Positions 25,166 through 35,195 of a DNA stretch of 64,000 bases are shown here, piece after piece (position 1 is the first letter of the stretch; the number at the start of each line of letters is the position of its first letter). A program made the translations under genes and the position numbers. The notes under the pieces were generated by a model that was given only the letters and a program-made list of their open reading frames with translations, was not told the origin of the DNA and did not search any database. The DNA is taken from NCBI GenBank assembly GCA_015490295.1, contig WFYC01000074.1, positions 1 to 64,000 of the forward strand. The letters run 5' to 3'. The stretch comes from Hydrogenimonas sp. (GTDB lineage Bacteria > Campylobacterota > Campylobacteria > Campylobacterales > Hydrogenimonadaceae).

Positions 25166-26369
25166 AGAGCTCACGCGCCTGTTCGGCGCCTTCCGAATAG
25201 TGAATCGGGATCATCCTTACACTCTTTCCGGCTTTCAGAAAATCGGTCGAGGGAGTCGTGATGACAAACCCGTCCATCTCTTTTAGCGGGCCGACCATTC
25301 CCGGTCCCTGCTTTTCGATGATATCAAAACTCTCTCCGTTGAAACGCCCCATAAGTACCGTAAACTTGCCCGGTTTCACCTTCGTATCGCGTGCGCATAC
25401 GGTCGTTATCGGTGAAAGGTAGGGAGTGTTCACTCCTCTAAGGCGCGCTATGATGGAGCGTGCGAAAATTTCGAAGTTTGCCGCGGCCGCGGACGGGTTA
25501 CCAGGTAGATTCACTATCCATGTTTTGCCTATGCGCCCGACTGTAGTAGGCTTTCCGGGCTTTATGTCGACTTTCGAGAATAGTGTCTGCATACCGAGTC
25601 TTTGGAAGGCCTCCTTGGTGAAGTCGGCGTCGCCGACACTTACGCCGCCGCTCGTTATTATCAGGTCGCTGTCCAGGGAGACCTCTATCTGCTTCATTAT
25701 CGACTCCATCGTATCTGCGGTCGTTCCTGTAAAGCGGGCATCGCAACCCAGCTCCCGTGCCCTGGCTATGAAGGTCGGGGCGTTGGAGTTGTAAATCTGG
25801 TGAGCTTCGACACTCTCGTAGTGCATCTTCAGTTCGTGACCGGTGGCGAATATCGAGACCGTCGGTTTGCGGTAGACCCGCAGATGCGTTATGCCCTGGC
25901 TTACGAGGCGGGCGATCGCGTATGCGCTTATCCTATCTCCGCTCTCTATTATCCGCTCGCCTTTTGTGATATCTTCTCCCTTTTTGCGAATATTGGCGCC
26001 GCGCCTGAGGGAGTCGGGCATCAGAATGCCTTCGGCACTCTCTTTTGTATTCTCGACTGGTACAACCGCATCCGCACCTTCCGGTACAACCGCCCCGGTC
26101 ATAATCTTGACTCCGTGCCCTTTGGTTACCCTGACACTGCTCTCGTCACCTGCGAAAACGGTGGTCTGCGGCTCTATGGTGCCGCCGGCATCCGCCAGTG
26201 TTACTGCATAGCCGTCCATCGCGGAGTTGTCGAAGCGCGGCAGGTCGAATCCGGCGTGTATATGTTCCGCGCATATATATCCGATTGCCGATTCTATAGG
26301 GAGTATTTGGGTGTGAACCGCTTTTACGTTTTCGTGGATCATCTCCAGTGCTTCGGTTATCGATACCAT
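25158..26369 (-). CDS. moeA: Molybdopterin molybdenumtransferase
   Basis: 403 residues. Family marks are DLPRFDNSAMDGYAV, the GHGVKIMTGA loop, ITSGGVSVGDADF and LPGNPSAA. It inserts molybdate into adenylylated molybdopterin. Stop codon lies in a MITE target duplication. It faces the cytochrome gene and has a divergent membrane gene upstream. Confidence 0.96.
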   Translation of the reverse strand: MVSITEALEMIHENVKAVHTQILPIESAIGYICAEHIHAGFDLPRFDNSAMDGYAVTLADAGGTIEPQTTVFAGDESSVRVTKGHGVKIMTGAVVPEGADAVVPVENTKESAEGILMPDSLRRGANIRKKGEDITKGERIIESGDRISAYAIARLVSQGITHLRVYRKPTVSIFATGHELKMHYESVEAHQIYNSNAPTFIARARELGCDARFTGTTADTMESIMKQIEVSLDSDLIITSGGVSVGDADFTKEAFQRLGMQTLFSKVDIKPGKPTTVGRIGKTWIVNLPGNPSAAAANFEIFARSIIARLRGVNTPYLSPITTVCARDTKVKPGKFTVLMGRFNGESFDIIEKQGPGMVGPLKEMDGFVITTPSTDFLKAGKSVRMIPIHYSEGAEQARELFT

Positions 26370-26430
26370 CGATCTCCTTTTTTTAAGGCATAAGGCCGCT
26401 TTTTATAGTGATTATAGTACAATCACTCTT

Positions 26431-26832
26431 ATGGAAAAGATGGCACTCGAAATTCATATATCTTCCGTAGTCATACTGGCTCTCATAATCGTCACCAATA
26501 TTGCAATGATTTTGATCCAAAAAGATGACTGGAAGCTCAAAAAGTATCTAAGAATCCAGGCGACCGCATGGTCTACGGTGTTGAGTATGGTCATATTTAC
26601 CGGGATGATATTCATGGCGGTTACCCATAGTGGATTCACTGTCAAAATAATAGCTATGATCGCGGCCGCTTTGGCGCTGATCACTCTCGAAGTCAGACGC
26701 CATTTCTACCTCAAGCGTGTAAAGGCCGACACCGAGTGTTTCGAAAAGTTCAGAAAAAGGGCGCTCCGCTACTATATCTTCGAGCTGTTGTGGCTTCTGA
26801 TAGTAGGAGGTCTCTCGCCGCAGCTTCCCTGA
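26431..26832 (+). CDS. Four-helix integral membrane protein, unknown function
   Basis: 133 residues, not recognised by function. About four hydrophobic helices (SSVVILALIIVTNIAMILI, WSTVLSMVIFTGMIFMAV, IIAMIAAALALITL and a C-terminal one) with a basic cytoplasmic segment (RRHFYLKRVK). Upstream of rsmE by 10 bases, so probably co-transcribed. Confidence 0.78.
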   Translation: MEKMALEIHISSVVILALIIVTNIAMILIQKDDWKLKKYLRIQATAWSTVLSMVIFTGMIFMAVTHSGFTVKIIAMIAAALALITLEVRRHFYLKRVKADTECFEKFRKRALRYYIFELLWLLIVGGLSPQLP

Positions 26833-26842
26833 AGGAGCCTTT

Positions 26843-27511
26843 ATGCAGTTTCTCTACCATCCTGATGCCGGCCTGCCTTCGATTACGGTCGAAGGGGAGG
26901 CGTACCGCTATCTCTTCAAAGTTCGCCGCCATAAAAGAGGTGACTCTGTCGCGCTCCGCAATCTAAAAGATTCGTATCTGTGCCGTTACCGTATAGAGTC
27001 GGTCTCCAAAAGGGAGGCGATTCTGCTCTTCGAGAGCAAAAGGGAGCTTACGGTAATGCCGTCCAGAAGGGTCCATATAGGATGGTGCCTCACGGATCCC
27101 AAAAGCGTGGAGAAGAGCCTTCCGATCCTAAACGAGCTCGGTATATGGAAGATATCGTTCATCTACTGCGACCGGAGCCAGAAGAACTTCACTCTCGACC
27201 TGGGCCGCATGAAGCGCATACTTGTAAATTCGTCCCAGCAGTGCGGTCGAAGCGAAATGATGGAGCTGGAGATTCTCGGTCCGACCGAAGAGTACCTCGA
27301 AAAATATCCCCGTAGCGCCATACTCGATTTCGGCGGAGCCCCGCTTCCATGCGAAGCGCGGATCGACTCCATTCTGGTAGGGTGCGAAGGGGGCTTCAGT
27401 GAAGCAGAGAGAAAACTTTTTGAAAATATGACGATTTATGGAGTGGATACGCCGTTGATATTGCGCAGCGAAAGTGCTGTTGCGACAATAGGCGCAAGGC
27501 TCATTTTATAA
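26843..27511 (+). CDS. rsmE: 16S rRNA (uracil-1498-N3)-methyltransferase
   Basis: 222 residues. SPOUT fold with a PUA-like N-terminus (YRYLFKVRRHKRGD) and the C-terminal knot motif VGCEGGFSEAE and LILRSESAV. RsmE methylates U1498 of 16S rRNA. Gene length is slightly shorter than in E. coli. Confidence 0.9.
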   Translation: MQFLYHPDAGLPSITVEGEAYRYLFKVRRHKRGDSVALRNLKDSYLCRYRIESVSKREAILLFESKRELTVMPSRRVHIGWCLTDPKSVEKSLPILNELGIWKISFIYCDRSQKNFTLDLGRMKRILVNSSQQCGRSEMMELEILGPTEEYLEKYPRSAILDFGGAPLPCEARIDSILVGCEGGFSEAERKLFENMTIYGVDTPLILRSESAVATIGARLIL

Positions 27512-27573
27512 GTTAACGGAGGAGCCGGCGTAAATTTTAATAAACTTCAAGATTGATGGTTTCTGGAGCGTAA

Positions 27574-30561
27574 ATGTATTTTGGTAGGCTTTTTCTTTTC
27601 TTTTCTGCTCTTATAGCTTTTTTATACCCTACCGAATATAGAGCTGCCGACAACTGCAGTCCCTCCGACTTCTCCGTATCTCTCGATGTCGCAAACAGCT
27701 CCTACTCAAATAGCGGCAATATTGCAAGAGGAGGCTCGGATACATACTATGTCTCCATAGCGACGGCAGGCACAGTTACCGTAACCGTCTCATCCAGTAG
27801 GGTTCTCTTTTCATACTCCCAAAACAGCTGTCCCGCCGCAGGAGACCCGCCCGCTTCGCAGAGTGCGATATACAGCTTTACAGGACCTGTCGATTTCAAC
27901 CTCAGGCTCTACAGGGGGCGAAGGGGAGGTGGCGGCAGGAGGGCCGGAAGCTATACAATAAATATTGAATTTACTCCACTTTCTCCTGTAGCTGAGTGGA
28001 GGATGGATGAGTGCAGTTGGAGCGGTGCTGTTGGTGAGGTGCTCGATGCAAGCGGCAGCGGTCTTAACGGTACCGCTTTAAACGGTGCCTCCACGCTTGC
28101 CGCAAAACTATGTATGGGCGGTTCGTTCGACGGTATTGACGATGCTGTACGGATTGCGGACTCCGATCTGCTTGACGGTACGCAGACTCTTACCCTGATG
28201 GGGTGGATGAAACCGCGGCAGCTCTATCAGACCAACGGGTCCAATGCAAGAGGTTTTCTTTCCAAGCGTGTAAGCACGGGAACGGAGGAGTCGTACGGGA
28301 TTTTTTTCTGGAACGACAATCAGATGGTGGATGATGACGGGGACGGCGATCCGGACAGGGCGAAATTATATATAGATATCGACGGCAATAACGACAGATT
28401 CTCTACAAATGCATATATATCCAAAGGGGTATGGACTCATGTTGCCGTCGTATATGACGGCAACAGACCTTCAGCCTCCAGGGTGGAGGTTTATATTAAC
28501 GGTCAGCTGGACAAAACTGCGGCAGAAAGCAGCAGCACTCTTGCAAACTATGCTTCGGATCTATATATCGGAGAGCTGCACTATCCGAATGAGTTCAAGG
28601 TTTTTAAAGGGGAGTTGGATGAAGTCAAGATCTTCGACCGGGCGCTTAATGCGGACCAGATTCGACTTATTGTGGAAAACGAGATAGCCGGGAAAAACTA
28701 TGACGGAACGCAGAGGAGCTGCACCGACTGCACCCAGCCGCCCATGTATAAAAATGGTATATTCAACGCAGTCGACTACGCCACGATTTGCAATGCCGTA
28801 TCTAACTGGGACGACAATATCACGACTAAAGTGGCCGGGACTTCCTATTCGCTCTCCATACTTTCGAAAGATGAGGCAACCGGACTTCCTATGGAGGCAA
28901 ATATTACGAGGGTTGACCTCTACAGATATTCGAGCGGCGACAATATACAGTGCAGCGGCACTCCCTACTCTACGCTCACCCTTTGCAGCGGGGGGTGCGG
29001 CTTTACCGACGCGGCGGGCTGCATGAGGCTCGATGTTCCGTCATCTGCGAACGAGAGAGCCGCAAAGTGTGTGGAGGTTCATATCGAGGGCAAAGATCTT
29101 AACGATACCGCTTCCGTTAGCCTGAAAGAGAGCAATAGCAGTGACGACTTCGCGGTCAGGCCCGACAGGATCATCTTTTTGCAGCCTGCGGCTGATGCGA
29201 ACCTGACCGCAGAGCGCACCTACCTCTTTGCCTCCGCACTCAAAGCGGTTCTCTCCGATGGTGTGACAGCCGCTCCCGACTACAACACCACACTTTCGCC
29301 GGGCGGCGTGAAGTATATGAGAAACGGCGAGCAGAACTCATCCCTTGCCGGAACTCTGAGTTCTTCCCCTTCGACCTTCATAAACGGGTCGGCCGATCTG
29401 AACGTAAGCTTCGGCGACGTGGCGATCGTATCTATCAGGTTCAACGATACGGGCTGGGCTTCGGTCGATAGCGACGATACGCCGCAGCAAAACAGAAGGG
29501 TTCACGGCGAACGAAACGTAACCTTCATCCCCAATCGTTTCGATCTGCAGTTTCTCTCCGTTCCGACAATGGAAGATAACGATACCGCAAACAGGTTTAC
29601 ATACATATCGAACGACCTGAACATGAGTGCATGGGCCAGGAACCTGACGGTCGTCGTCACCGCCGTGGGCGAAAAGAACTCTACAATGAAAAACTTCTCG
29701 AATCCGGCCGACCGCCTATTCGCGGACCGTGTCGATATCTCACCCCTGCTCAACCTGCCGGCAAAACACTCCGCCGCAGTCTATACGGCCGCACCTTCGG
29801 CGCAGTCTGGGGCGGATATAGGGTTCGATTCTGGGGAGGCGTTTGTAAACTACGCCGATGTGCCGTTCAACTATGACCGCTTCTTCGACACTCCTCAAGA
29901 CCCCTTCTTCGTCTCCGGCAGTGAGGCGAATATCTCCGTGACGGTTACCGATTCGCGGTATCCGGCCGTAACCGGAAGCCTCTTTTCGGTTTTCGACGGC
30001 AACGCCACATTCTACTACGGCAGATTGCGCTCAGATGATGTTATAACGACGCAGCCTTCGGTAAAAAAGAGTGTGGAGATAGAGGTCTATGACAGCGGCG
30101 GCTCGCCACTGGTATCGGGCTTCAGGCAGAATTCGCTCAGATGGTTCAGAAACGGGAAGCATACCGGCCCCTCTTCGGGCGGGATAGAGGAGACTAACGT
30201 CACTTTGGGACTCTCTTTGAACTCCGGTTCGGACACTACCGTTTCGACCGACTACTCCACGTTCGGCAGTGGCTTCGTAGTGATGGAGATAAACAACACG
30301 TCGGGCCTGCGAAAGAGCAGAACGGTCCATATGGGGATCGACAGCTGGCTCTGGTACGCCCCGCGCGGATTCGGCCTGCCGTACAGCTACGCCGCCGCCT
30401 CGGACTGCGCTTCTCACCCATGTTTTCTCTACAGTTACGAAGTCAAAGGAGGGGCCACGGGTGTGCAAAGCGGCGACTTCAACGGCTCCGATTTCGATAT
30501 AGAGCCGATAGACGCCAATGCTACACTTAGGCGAAAAGAGGGAGTGAAACTCTTCAGATGA
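27574..30561 (+). CDS. mshQ: MshQ-like surface protein with LamG domain (DUF6701-type)
   Basis: 995 residues. Signal peptide, a beta-rich N-terminal domain to about 150, a LamG/concanavalin-like domain at about 150-375 (PVAEWRMDEC... and LDEVKIFDRALNADQI), then a long Ca-rich, Cys-containing region ending in the DUF6701-like block (NATFYYGRLR and GYGLPYSYAA-type end). In Vibrio MSHA loci MshQ is the large tip-adhesin candidate. First gene of a 13-gene overlapping operon, ATGA with the next. Homology to MshQ is by architecture and position. Confidence 0.75.
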   Translation: MYFGRLFLFFSALIAFLYPTEYRAADNCSPSDFSVSLDVANSSYSNSGNIARGGSDTYYVSIATAGTVTVTVSSSRVLFSYSQNSCPAAGDPPASQSAIYSFTGPVDFNLRLYRGRRGGGGRRAGSYTINIEFTPLSPVAEWRMDECSWSGAVGEVLDASGSGLNGTALNGASTLAAKLCMGGSFDGIDDAVRIADSDLLDGTQTLTLMGWMKPRQLYQTNGSNARGFLSKRVSTGTEESYGIFFWNDNQMVDDDGDGDPDRAKLYIDIDGNNDRFSTNAYISKGVWTHVAVVYDGNRPSASRVEVYINGQLDKTAAESSSTLANYASDLYIGELHYPNEFKVFKGELDEVKIFDRALNADQIRLIVENEIAGKNYDGTQRSCTDCTQPPMYKNGIFNAVDYATICNAVSNWDDNITTKVAGTSYSLSILSKDEATGLPMEANITRVDLYRYSSGDNIQCSGTPYSTLTLCSGGCGFTDAAGCMRLDVPSSANERAAKCVEVHIEGKDLNDTASVSLKESNSSDDFAVRPDRIIFLQPAADANLTAERTYLFASALKAVLSDGVTAAPDYNTTLSPGGVKYMRNGEQNSSLAGTLSSSPSTFINGSADLNVSFGDVAIVSIRFNDTGWASVDSDDTPQQNRRVHGERNVTFIPNRFDLQFLSVPTMEDNDTANRFTYISNDLNMSAWARNLTVVVTAVGEKNSTMKNFSNPADRLFADRVDISPLLNLPAKHSAAVYTAAPSAQSGADIGFDSGEAFVNYADVPFNYDRFFDTPQDPFFVSGSEANISVTVTDSRYPAVTGSLFSVFDGNATFYYGRLRSDDVITTQPSVKKSVEIEVYDSGGSPLVSGFRQNSLRWFRNGKHTGPSSGGIEETNVTLGLSLNSGSDTTVSTDYSTFGSGFVVMEINNTSGLRKSRTVHMGIDSWLWYAPRGFGLPYSYAAASDCASHPCFLYSYEVKGGATGVQSGDFNGSDFDIEPIDANATLRRKEGVKLFR

Positions 30562-31190
30562 GAAGCGCGTTTACGTTGATAGAGCTTATCTTTACGATGG
30601 TGATAGTGGGGCTCGTGTTTATGGTGGTCCCCAAGATCGTATTCGTCACCAACAAGAGTTTCGAAACCGTCTCGAGAGAAGATGCACTCTACAACGCAGT
30701 ATCTATGGCGGGGATCGTCGCTTCGCTGCCGTGGGATGAGAACAACACCCTGTACAGTGCTGTTTTGGGCACCGACTCCACACAGCCGGCCTACCTTTGC
30801 GACGCTACTACGGGTTTTTACAGGATAGGTGGATTCAAAGGGGGGCGAAACTGCATAGAGGGTTCGGCGGCGAAAGCGTCCCCGATCGGAAGGGAGGACT
30901 TATTCTATAACGATTTGGACGACTACGACGGATACAGCGTAACCACCGCAACCCCCAACGGGTCCAAATATCTCTTGAGTGTCAAAGTCAGATACCTTGC
31001 CGATCCGCCACCGGGAGGCGTGGTGGACTTTTCCGCACTTCCTGCAGTTTCGACCAGTTCCAACATAAAAGAGGTCAACGTAACCGTAACCAACGCCGCG
31101 GGAAGGGTAAAGAGCCCGTTTGTATCTTCCGTATACTACGAAAGCGCCAATATAGGGCAGACCGGCATCAAAAGAAGGGCGTGGAGATGA
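30558..31190 (+). CDS. Type IV prepilin-like minor pilin (MshD position)
   Basis: 210 residues. N-terminal methylation motif SAFTLIELIFTMVIVGLVF (prepilin peptidase site after Ala, Glu5 present), then one pilin helix and a beta domain. A minor pseudopilin of the MSHA system. Overlaps mshQ by ATGA. Confidence 0.82.
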   Translation: MRSAFTLIELIFTMVIVGLVFMVVPKIVFVTNKSFETVSREDALYNAVSMAGIVASLPWDENNTLYSAVLGTDSTQPAYLCDATTGFYRIGGFKGGRNCIEGSAAKASPIGREDLFYNDLDDYDGYSVTTATPNGSKYLLSVKVRYLADPPPGGVVDFSALPAVSTSSNIKEVNVTVTNAAGRVKSPFVSSVYYESANIGQTGIKRRAWR

Positions 31191-32122
31191 GACGCGCTTT
31201 TACGCTGATAGAGATAATCGTCGTCATCTCCATTTCAGGAATATTGGCGCTAGGAGCATTCAAGGCACTCAACGCACTTTTTGTAAGGAGCGCCAAAGCA
31301 CGTGCCGTCACGGAGCTTTCGCTAAATACGCAGTCCGCCCTCGATCAGCTGAGTACGATTCTGTACGCAAGGGTGCCCGGGAGTGTCATAGGGTACGACC
31401 CCGCCGACGGAAGCTACGCATCTTTGGAGAATCTCGCTTCGCCAAAACCGGTACTGGAGTGGATAGGCAGCGCACAGGAGAGTCTAAAGAGGCGCGACTT
31501 CAGCGGGTTTGTGGATATGAATGCAAGCGATCCGGCGGCAAACGTCATAGTCTCTCCTGAGAGTGACGGCACAAAAGTAAATGCGACGCTACGCCAGAAG
31601 TTCGGTACGACGGCAGACTTTTTCGCAAACGATCTTGTGAGGCTCGTCTTTGCCGGCAGTTACGATACAGGCGCAATAGAGGGCGCCTCCTTCAACGCTC
31701 TCTTCGGTTGGCACGGCGGCGGCACAGAGAGGATCTATGCCATATTGATGAACGGTGACGGCAACGTCAGCTTCAGTGCCTATCCACCATATATCTACGA
31801 AAAGTACTACCTGGCCGACACCGCCTACGCCGTGGCCAGGGGTGCGGATGTCAACCTGAGTGCGGCGTGCGTAACCTCTCTGGGCATACCCGTATCTGCC
31901 AGCTCCCTGCTTCTGTTTTACGACTACAGGCCCTGGAAGGGCGAGACCTTCTGTGCCGACTCCGGCGCTGCACCTTCGGGGAAGGTGACGCTTCTTGCCG
32001 ACGATGTATCGGGTTTCAGGGCGCAAAGCGTAAACGGCATGATCAGGCTCGGCATAGATAGTGTGCGAAAGATAAGAGGCTCTACCCCGGTACGGATATC
32101 GAAGCAGAAGGCGGTTTTCTGA
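31187..32122 (+). CDS. mshO: Type IV prepilin-like minor pilin (MshO position)
   Basis: 311 residues. MRRAFTLIEIIVVISISG prepilin leader, then a long beta domain with a Cys pair (TSLGIPVSASS region and FCADSGA). Start moved from the track GTG (31181) to ATG 31187, which overlaps the previous stop by ATGA. By size and order it corresponds to MshO. Confidence 0.78.
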   Translation: MRRAFTLIEIIVVISISGILALGAFKALNALFVRSAKARAVTELSLNTQSALDQLSTILYARVPGSVIGYDPADGSYASLENLASPKPVLEWIGSAQESLKRRDFSGFVDMNASDPAANVIVSPESDGTKVNATLRQKFGTTADFFANDLVRLVFAGSYDTGAIEGASFNALFGWHGGGTERIYAILMNGDGNVSFSAYPPYIYEKYYLADTAYAVARGADVNLSAACVTSLGIPVSASSLLLFYDYRPWKGETFCADSGAAPSGKVTLLADDVSGFRAQSVNGMIRLGIDSVRKIRGSTPVRISKQKAVF

Positions 32123-32571
32123 TGGCGGCAAGAAGAGGCTTCGGACTGTGGCAGGCGATAGCGGTCATATTGATACTCGGCGTAGTGATGACTGTGGCAA
32201 TGAGATATGCCCGGATCGCGGCCGTGCACACCGCCGACAGCTACACCAAAGAGCAGGCGGAGCTCTTTTTGAGAAGCGCCATAGAGACCGCTCTGCTTCA
32301 GATAAGCACCCACGATAGAAGCGGCGGATGCCTTTCGAGCGTGAAGGTGCTCTCCAGAGATGGCAAGTTTATTGCCGATATAAATGTAACGAGGTACTAT
32401 CTGTTCGAAGGGAGCTCAGACCTGGCGCTATGCGGCAGCCTCGGCTACCCCATAAAGAGCTCCGAGTCGCACGGCATGGTGATGATAGAGGCGGTCGTAA
32501 GAAGCGACCCTTCGAACGCAAAAATCGTACACCCTGTAAGAATCCTCAGAAGGAGCATACAGCGGCCATGA
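32122..32571 (+). CDS. mshP: Pseudopilin without Glu5 (MshP position)
   Basis: 149 residues. Starts MAARRGFGLWQAIAVILILG: basic leader, cleavage G-F, long hydrophobic helix, but Gln occupies the Glu5 place. This matches GspK/PilX-type tip pseudopilins, and the MshP position. TGATG overlap with the previous gene. Confidence 0.75.
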   Translation: MAARRGFGLWQAIAVILILGVVMTVAMRYARIAAVHTADSYTKEQAELFLRSAIETALLQISTHDRSGGCLSSVKVLSRDGKFIADINVTRYYLFEGSSDLALCGSLGYPIKSSESHGMVMIEAVVRSDPSNAKIVHPVRILRRSIQRP

Positions 32572-33035
32572 GAATGGGTTTTACACTTATAGAGCTGATA
32601 TTCGTGATTCTACTGATCGGCATACTGGGCGGTATAGGCATGTCGCTCTACAGACCCGACAGGGGATTGGCCGATGCACGATTCATAGCCTCTAAGATAA
32701 TGGAGAGCAGATACAAAGCGATCGGCTACGAGCGCTTGAACTTCGACTCGAGCGTGCTTGCCGGCAGCGTCGGCTGTGTGACTCTCGACAGATCCGGGCT
32801 CGACGATCCGCCGTCCGAAGCCGGCGGATACAGGCTCGGCAAAAGAACGCAAATAGTAGTAACAGGCCTCTCGGGGAACACAATTTGCTTTGACGAGAAG
32901 GGGTATCCGCACGACGGGGACTTTACGACAGGTTCACTACTGCACCAAAAGGTCGATATTAATGTCAGCACACCGAAAAATAGCTACATCATAAGCGTAA
33001 TGCCCTTCAGCGGATATGCGAAAATAGTCTACTGA
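32568..33035 (+). CDS. Type IV prepilin-like minor pilin (MshC position)
   Basis: 155 residues. MRMGFTLIELIFVILLIGILGG is a clear prepilin leader; it is nearly the same as those of the major pilins at 41814 and 42295. C-terminal beta domain contains a Cys pair. The track ORF begins in the previous gene; ATG 32568 overlaps by ATGA. Confidence 0.82.
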   Translation: MRMGFTLIELIFVILLIGILGGIGMSLYRPDRGLADARFIASKIMESRYKAIGYERLNFDSSVLAGSVGCVTLDRSGLDDPPSEAGGYRLGKRTQIVVTGLSGNTICFDEKGYPHDGDFTTGSLLHQKVDINVSTPKNSYIISVMPFSGYAKIVY

Positions 33036-33096
33036 CCTATTTCGCACCTCTTGCACAGAAGGACCGGAATATACTTAATAAAGAGACGGAAAAGCG

Positions 33097-34578
33097 ATGG
33101 CAGGACGGAACGTATACTACTGCATAGATGGGAGAGAGGCCCTGGAGTTCGATGGGACCACTTTTTCCAAAACCGATATAAAAAGAGCCAAAAGGGGTTT
33201 CTGTGCATCCGTGGTTCCACCCGGGCATATACGCTCCCACACCTTCAAGATTCCGGCCGATACCGACGGCGAAAGGCTTGATACACTCGTAGAGATCACG
33301 ATGTTCGAAGCGGGAGGGCTCGATCTTGAGAAGGAGTATGCTATCGCCTATGTGAAGCATACCCTGGAGTTCGAATCTTCATGGCTGATAGAGGCGTTTG
33401 CGGTGGAGCATTCGAAGCTCAAAGAGCTCTTCGGAGCGACGGCCGCTAAAGCCGGCCATATCGACCTGATCGCCGTACCATATATGGTTTACGAAGGGCT
33501 CTACCTCTATGACAAAGCCGACAGCGAAAGGACGGAGCTCTTTCTCTATCTCGGCGACGACGACTCGTACGCCGTGCTCTGCAAAGGCGGGCGCTATATA
33601 GCCCACAGAGACCTTCCCTCCATCTCTTCGATAGCCGCAAAGGCCAATGTGAGTATCGAAACGGTAAAAGATACCCTTCACAAGCGGGGGCTGCAGAGCG
33701 AACTCTACGGGCAGGACGAGCTGCTTCTTCTGGAGAGTATAGAGAGTGCGTTCTTAAAAATCGTCGAGCGGGTTGCACAGACCGTAAACCATAAGCGCGG
33801 GATTTTCGGAATAAAGATGGTAGACCGCATAACCCTGGACTTCGAAGAGAGTCTGATCCCCGGTCTTTGGGAGCTTTTTGACAGCTACGGTTTCGAAGAG
33901 AGTGCAAAGGCGGTGCTGGCCTGCTGTGAGAGCCTCGAGCCCTCGTTTCAGCACAGGGGTGTCGAAGCGCTATATATGCTCGCTGCAAATGAGGGCAGGC
34001 TCGATCCGGCTAACCTGACGATTTTTGAAAAAAAGGGGAGTTTCTGGGCCACCCATACCGGGCGTTTTGTGGCGGCAGTGGCGGCCTCGGCGATTCTGGT
34101 ATGCGGGTACGCCCTTTTGAAGGAGGCCGAGTTGGCGTCTTTGGAGGATGAGAGTGCTATGCTTAGCGCCAGGCTGAAGAGTGTGAAGCAGAAAGCTGCC
34201 GTTTTGCGAAAGGGCATGACAAAAGAGCGCTCCATGCTGCAGGAGCAGAGAAAGAGGCTCGAGAGCATCCGGCGCGAAATCATGGCTTTCGGCGATACGG
34301 CCGATGCCGCACTGCTGATAGAGGAGTCGAAGCTGAAAAGGCGGCGGATGGTGGAGGATGTCGACAGAGCTTTGGCGAAATACAGATTGAGTGCCGCATC
34401 GTTGGAGCAGAACGGATCGAAAAGGGTGGAAGTGGAGATCCTGAGCGACTATTCGAAACGCGACAGGATAGCCAAGTTCATGAAAGAGCTTATCGATATG
34501 GGCTACAGAGGGGTGGGCACAGAAGCGATAGAGCTCGACGAGAACCTCTACAGCAGCCGGGTGGAGATAGTGCGATGA
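33097..34578 (+). CDS. mshI: MshI-like fusion of PilM/PilN-type pilus assembly functions
   Basis: 493 residues. N-terminal cytoplasmic actin-like region (VYYCIDGREALEFDG, then LFLYLGDDDSYAVL) as in GspL/PilM, one transmembrane segment (FVAAVAASAILVCGYALL) at about residue 330, then a periplasmic coiled coil and PilN-like ferredoxin-fold end. Forms the inner membrane platform. Separated from the previous gene by 61 bases, the only real gap in the operon. Confidence 0.72.
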   Translation: MAGRNVYYCIDGREALEFDGTTFSKTDIKRAKRGFCASVVPPGHIRSHTFKIPADTDGERLDTLVEITMFEAGGLDLEKEYAIAYVKHTLEFESSWLIEAFAVEHSKLKELFGATAAKAGHIDLIAVPYMVYEGLYLYDKADSERTELFLYLGDDDSYAVLCKGGRYIAHRDLPSISSIAAKANVSIETVKDTLHKRGLQSELYGQDELLLLESIESAFLKIVERVAQTVNHKRGIFGIKMVDRITLDFEESLIPGLWELFDSYGFEESAKAVLACCESLEPSFQHRGVEALYMLAANEGRLDPANLTIFEKKGSFWATHTGRFVAAVAASAILVCGYALLKEAELASLEDESAMLSARLKSVKQKAAVLRKGMTKERSMLQEQRKRLESIRREIMAFGDTADAALLIEESKLKRRRMVEDVDRALAKYRLSAASLEQNGSKRVEVEILSDYSKRDRIAKFMKELIDMGYRGVGTEAIELDENLYSSRVEIVR

Positions 34579-35195
34579 GCTTTTTGGAAGATACCGAGCG
34601 GCAGCTTGCCGATATGGGCGGAGCCAAACGATTGGCTCTCACCTTCGCCGCCGCGGCGATGATAGGTGCCGGAGTCTGGTTCGGCTGGATAGAGGACCTG
34701 GAGGCCGACATAGAGCATGCAACCGCCAAAAATGCACAGATTATCAAGCAGATAGGGCTGATAGACCTCAAAAGGCTTTCAAAGAGGATCGAAGAGGTGC
34801 GCCGCAAGCGGATGGAGGCGGCAGAGACACTTCAGCGCAGCCGCGCGCAGGTACTCTATCTGCGTACGGAGATGGATAGAGTCGGCAAACTGAAGTTCGA
34901 CCAGGGCGTTATGGCCGACCTTCTTGACGATATTCTTAAAAGATCGGTGCGGCTGGGGCTGAGGATCGACTCCATAGAGAGTGTAGACGATTCGCTCGAC
35001 CTTACGCCGCTTCTTCAGAGAAAAAAGAGAATATCCGTCGAGGGAGCAGGAGCGTTCGCGAAGATAGTGAGCCTGAGCCACTACATAGAGAGCCGCCCCA
35101 TGCTGGCGAAGATCGATTCGCTCGATATATCCCTGGACAAAAAGGGGAGCACGGCATTCAGGATAGATATATCTACATACGGAGTGAAAGAGTGA
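34575..35195 (+). CDS. mshJ: MshJ-like (PilO-type) platform protein
   Basis: 206 residues. One N-terminal membrane helix (LALTFAAAAMIGAGVWFGW), a coiled-coil stalk and a small alpha/beta end, as in PilO/GspM. ATGA overlap with mshI. Confidence 0.72.
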   Translation: MSFLEDTERQLADMGGAKRLALTFAAAAMIGAGVWFGWIEDLEADIEHATAKNAQIIKQIGLIDLKRLSKRIEEVRRKRMEAAETLQRSRAQVLYLRTEMDRVGKLKFDQGVMADLLDDILKRSVRLGLRIDSIESVDDSLDLTPLLQRKKRISVEGAGAFAKIVSLSHYIESRPMLAKIDSLDISLDKKGSTAFRIDISTYGVKE

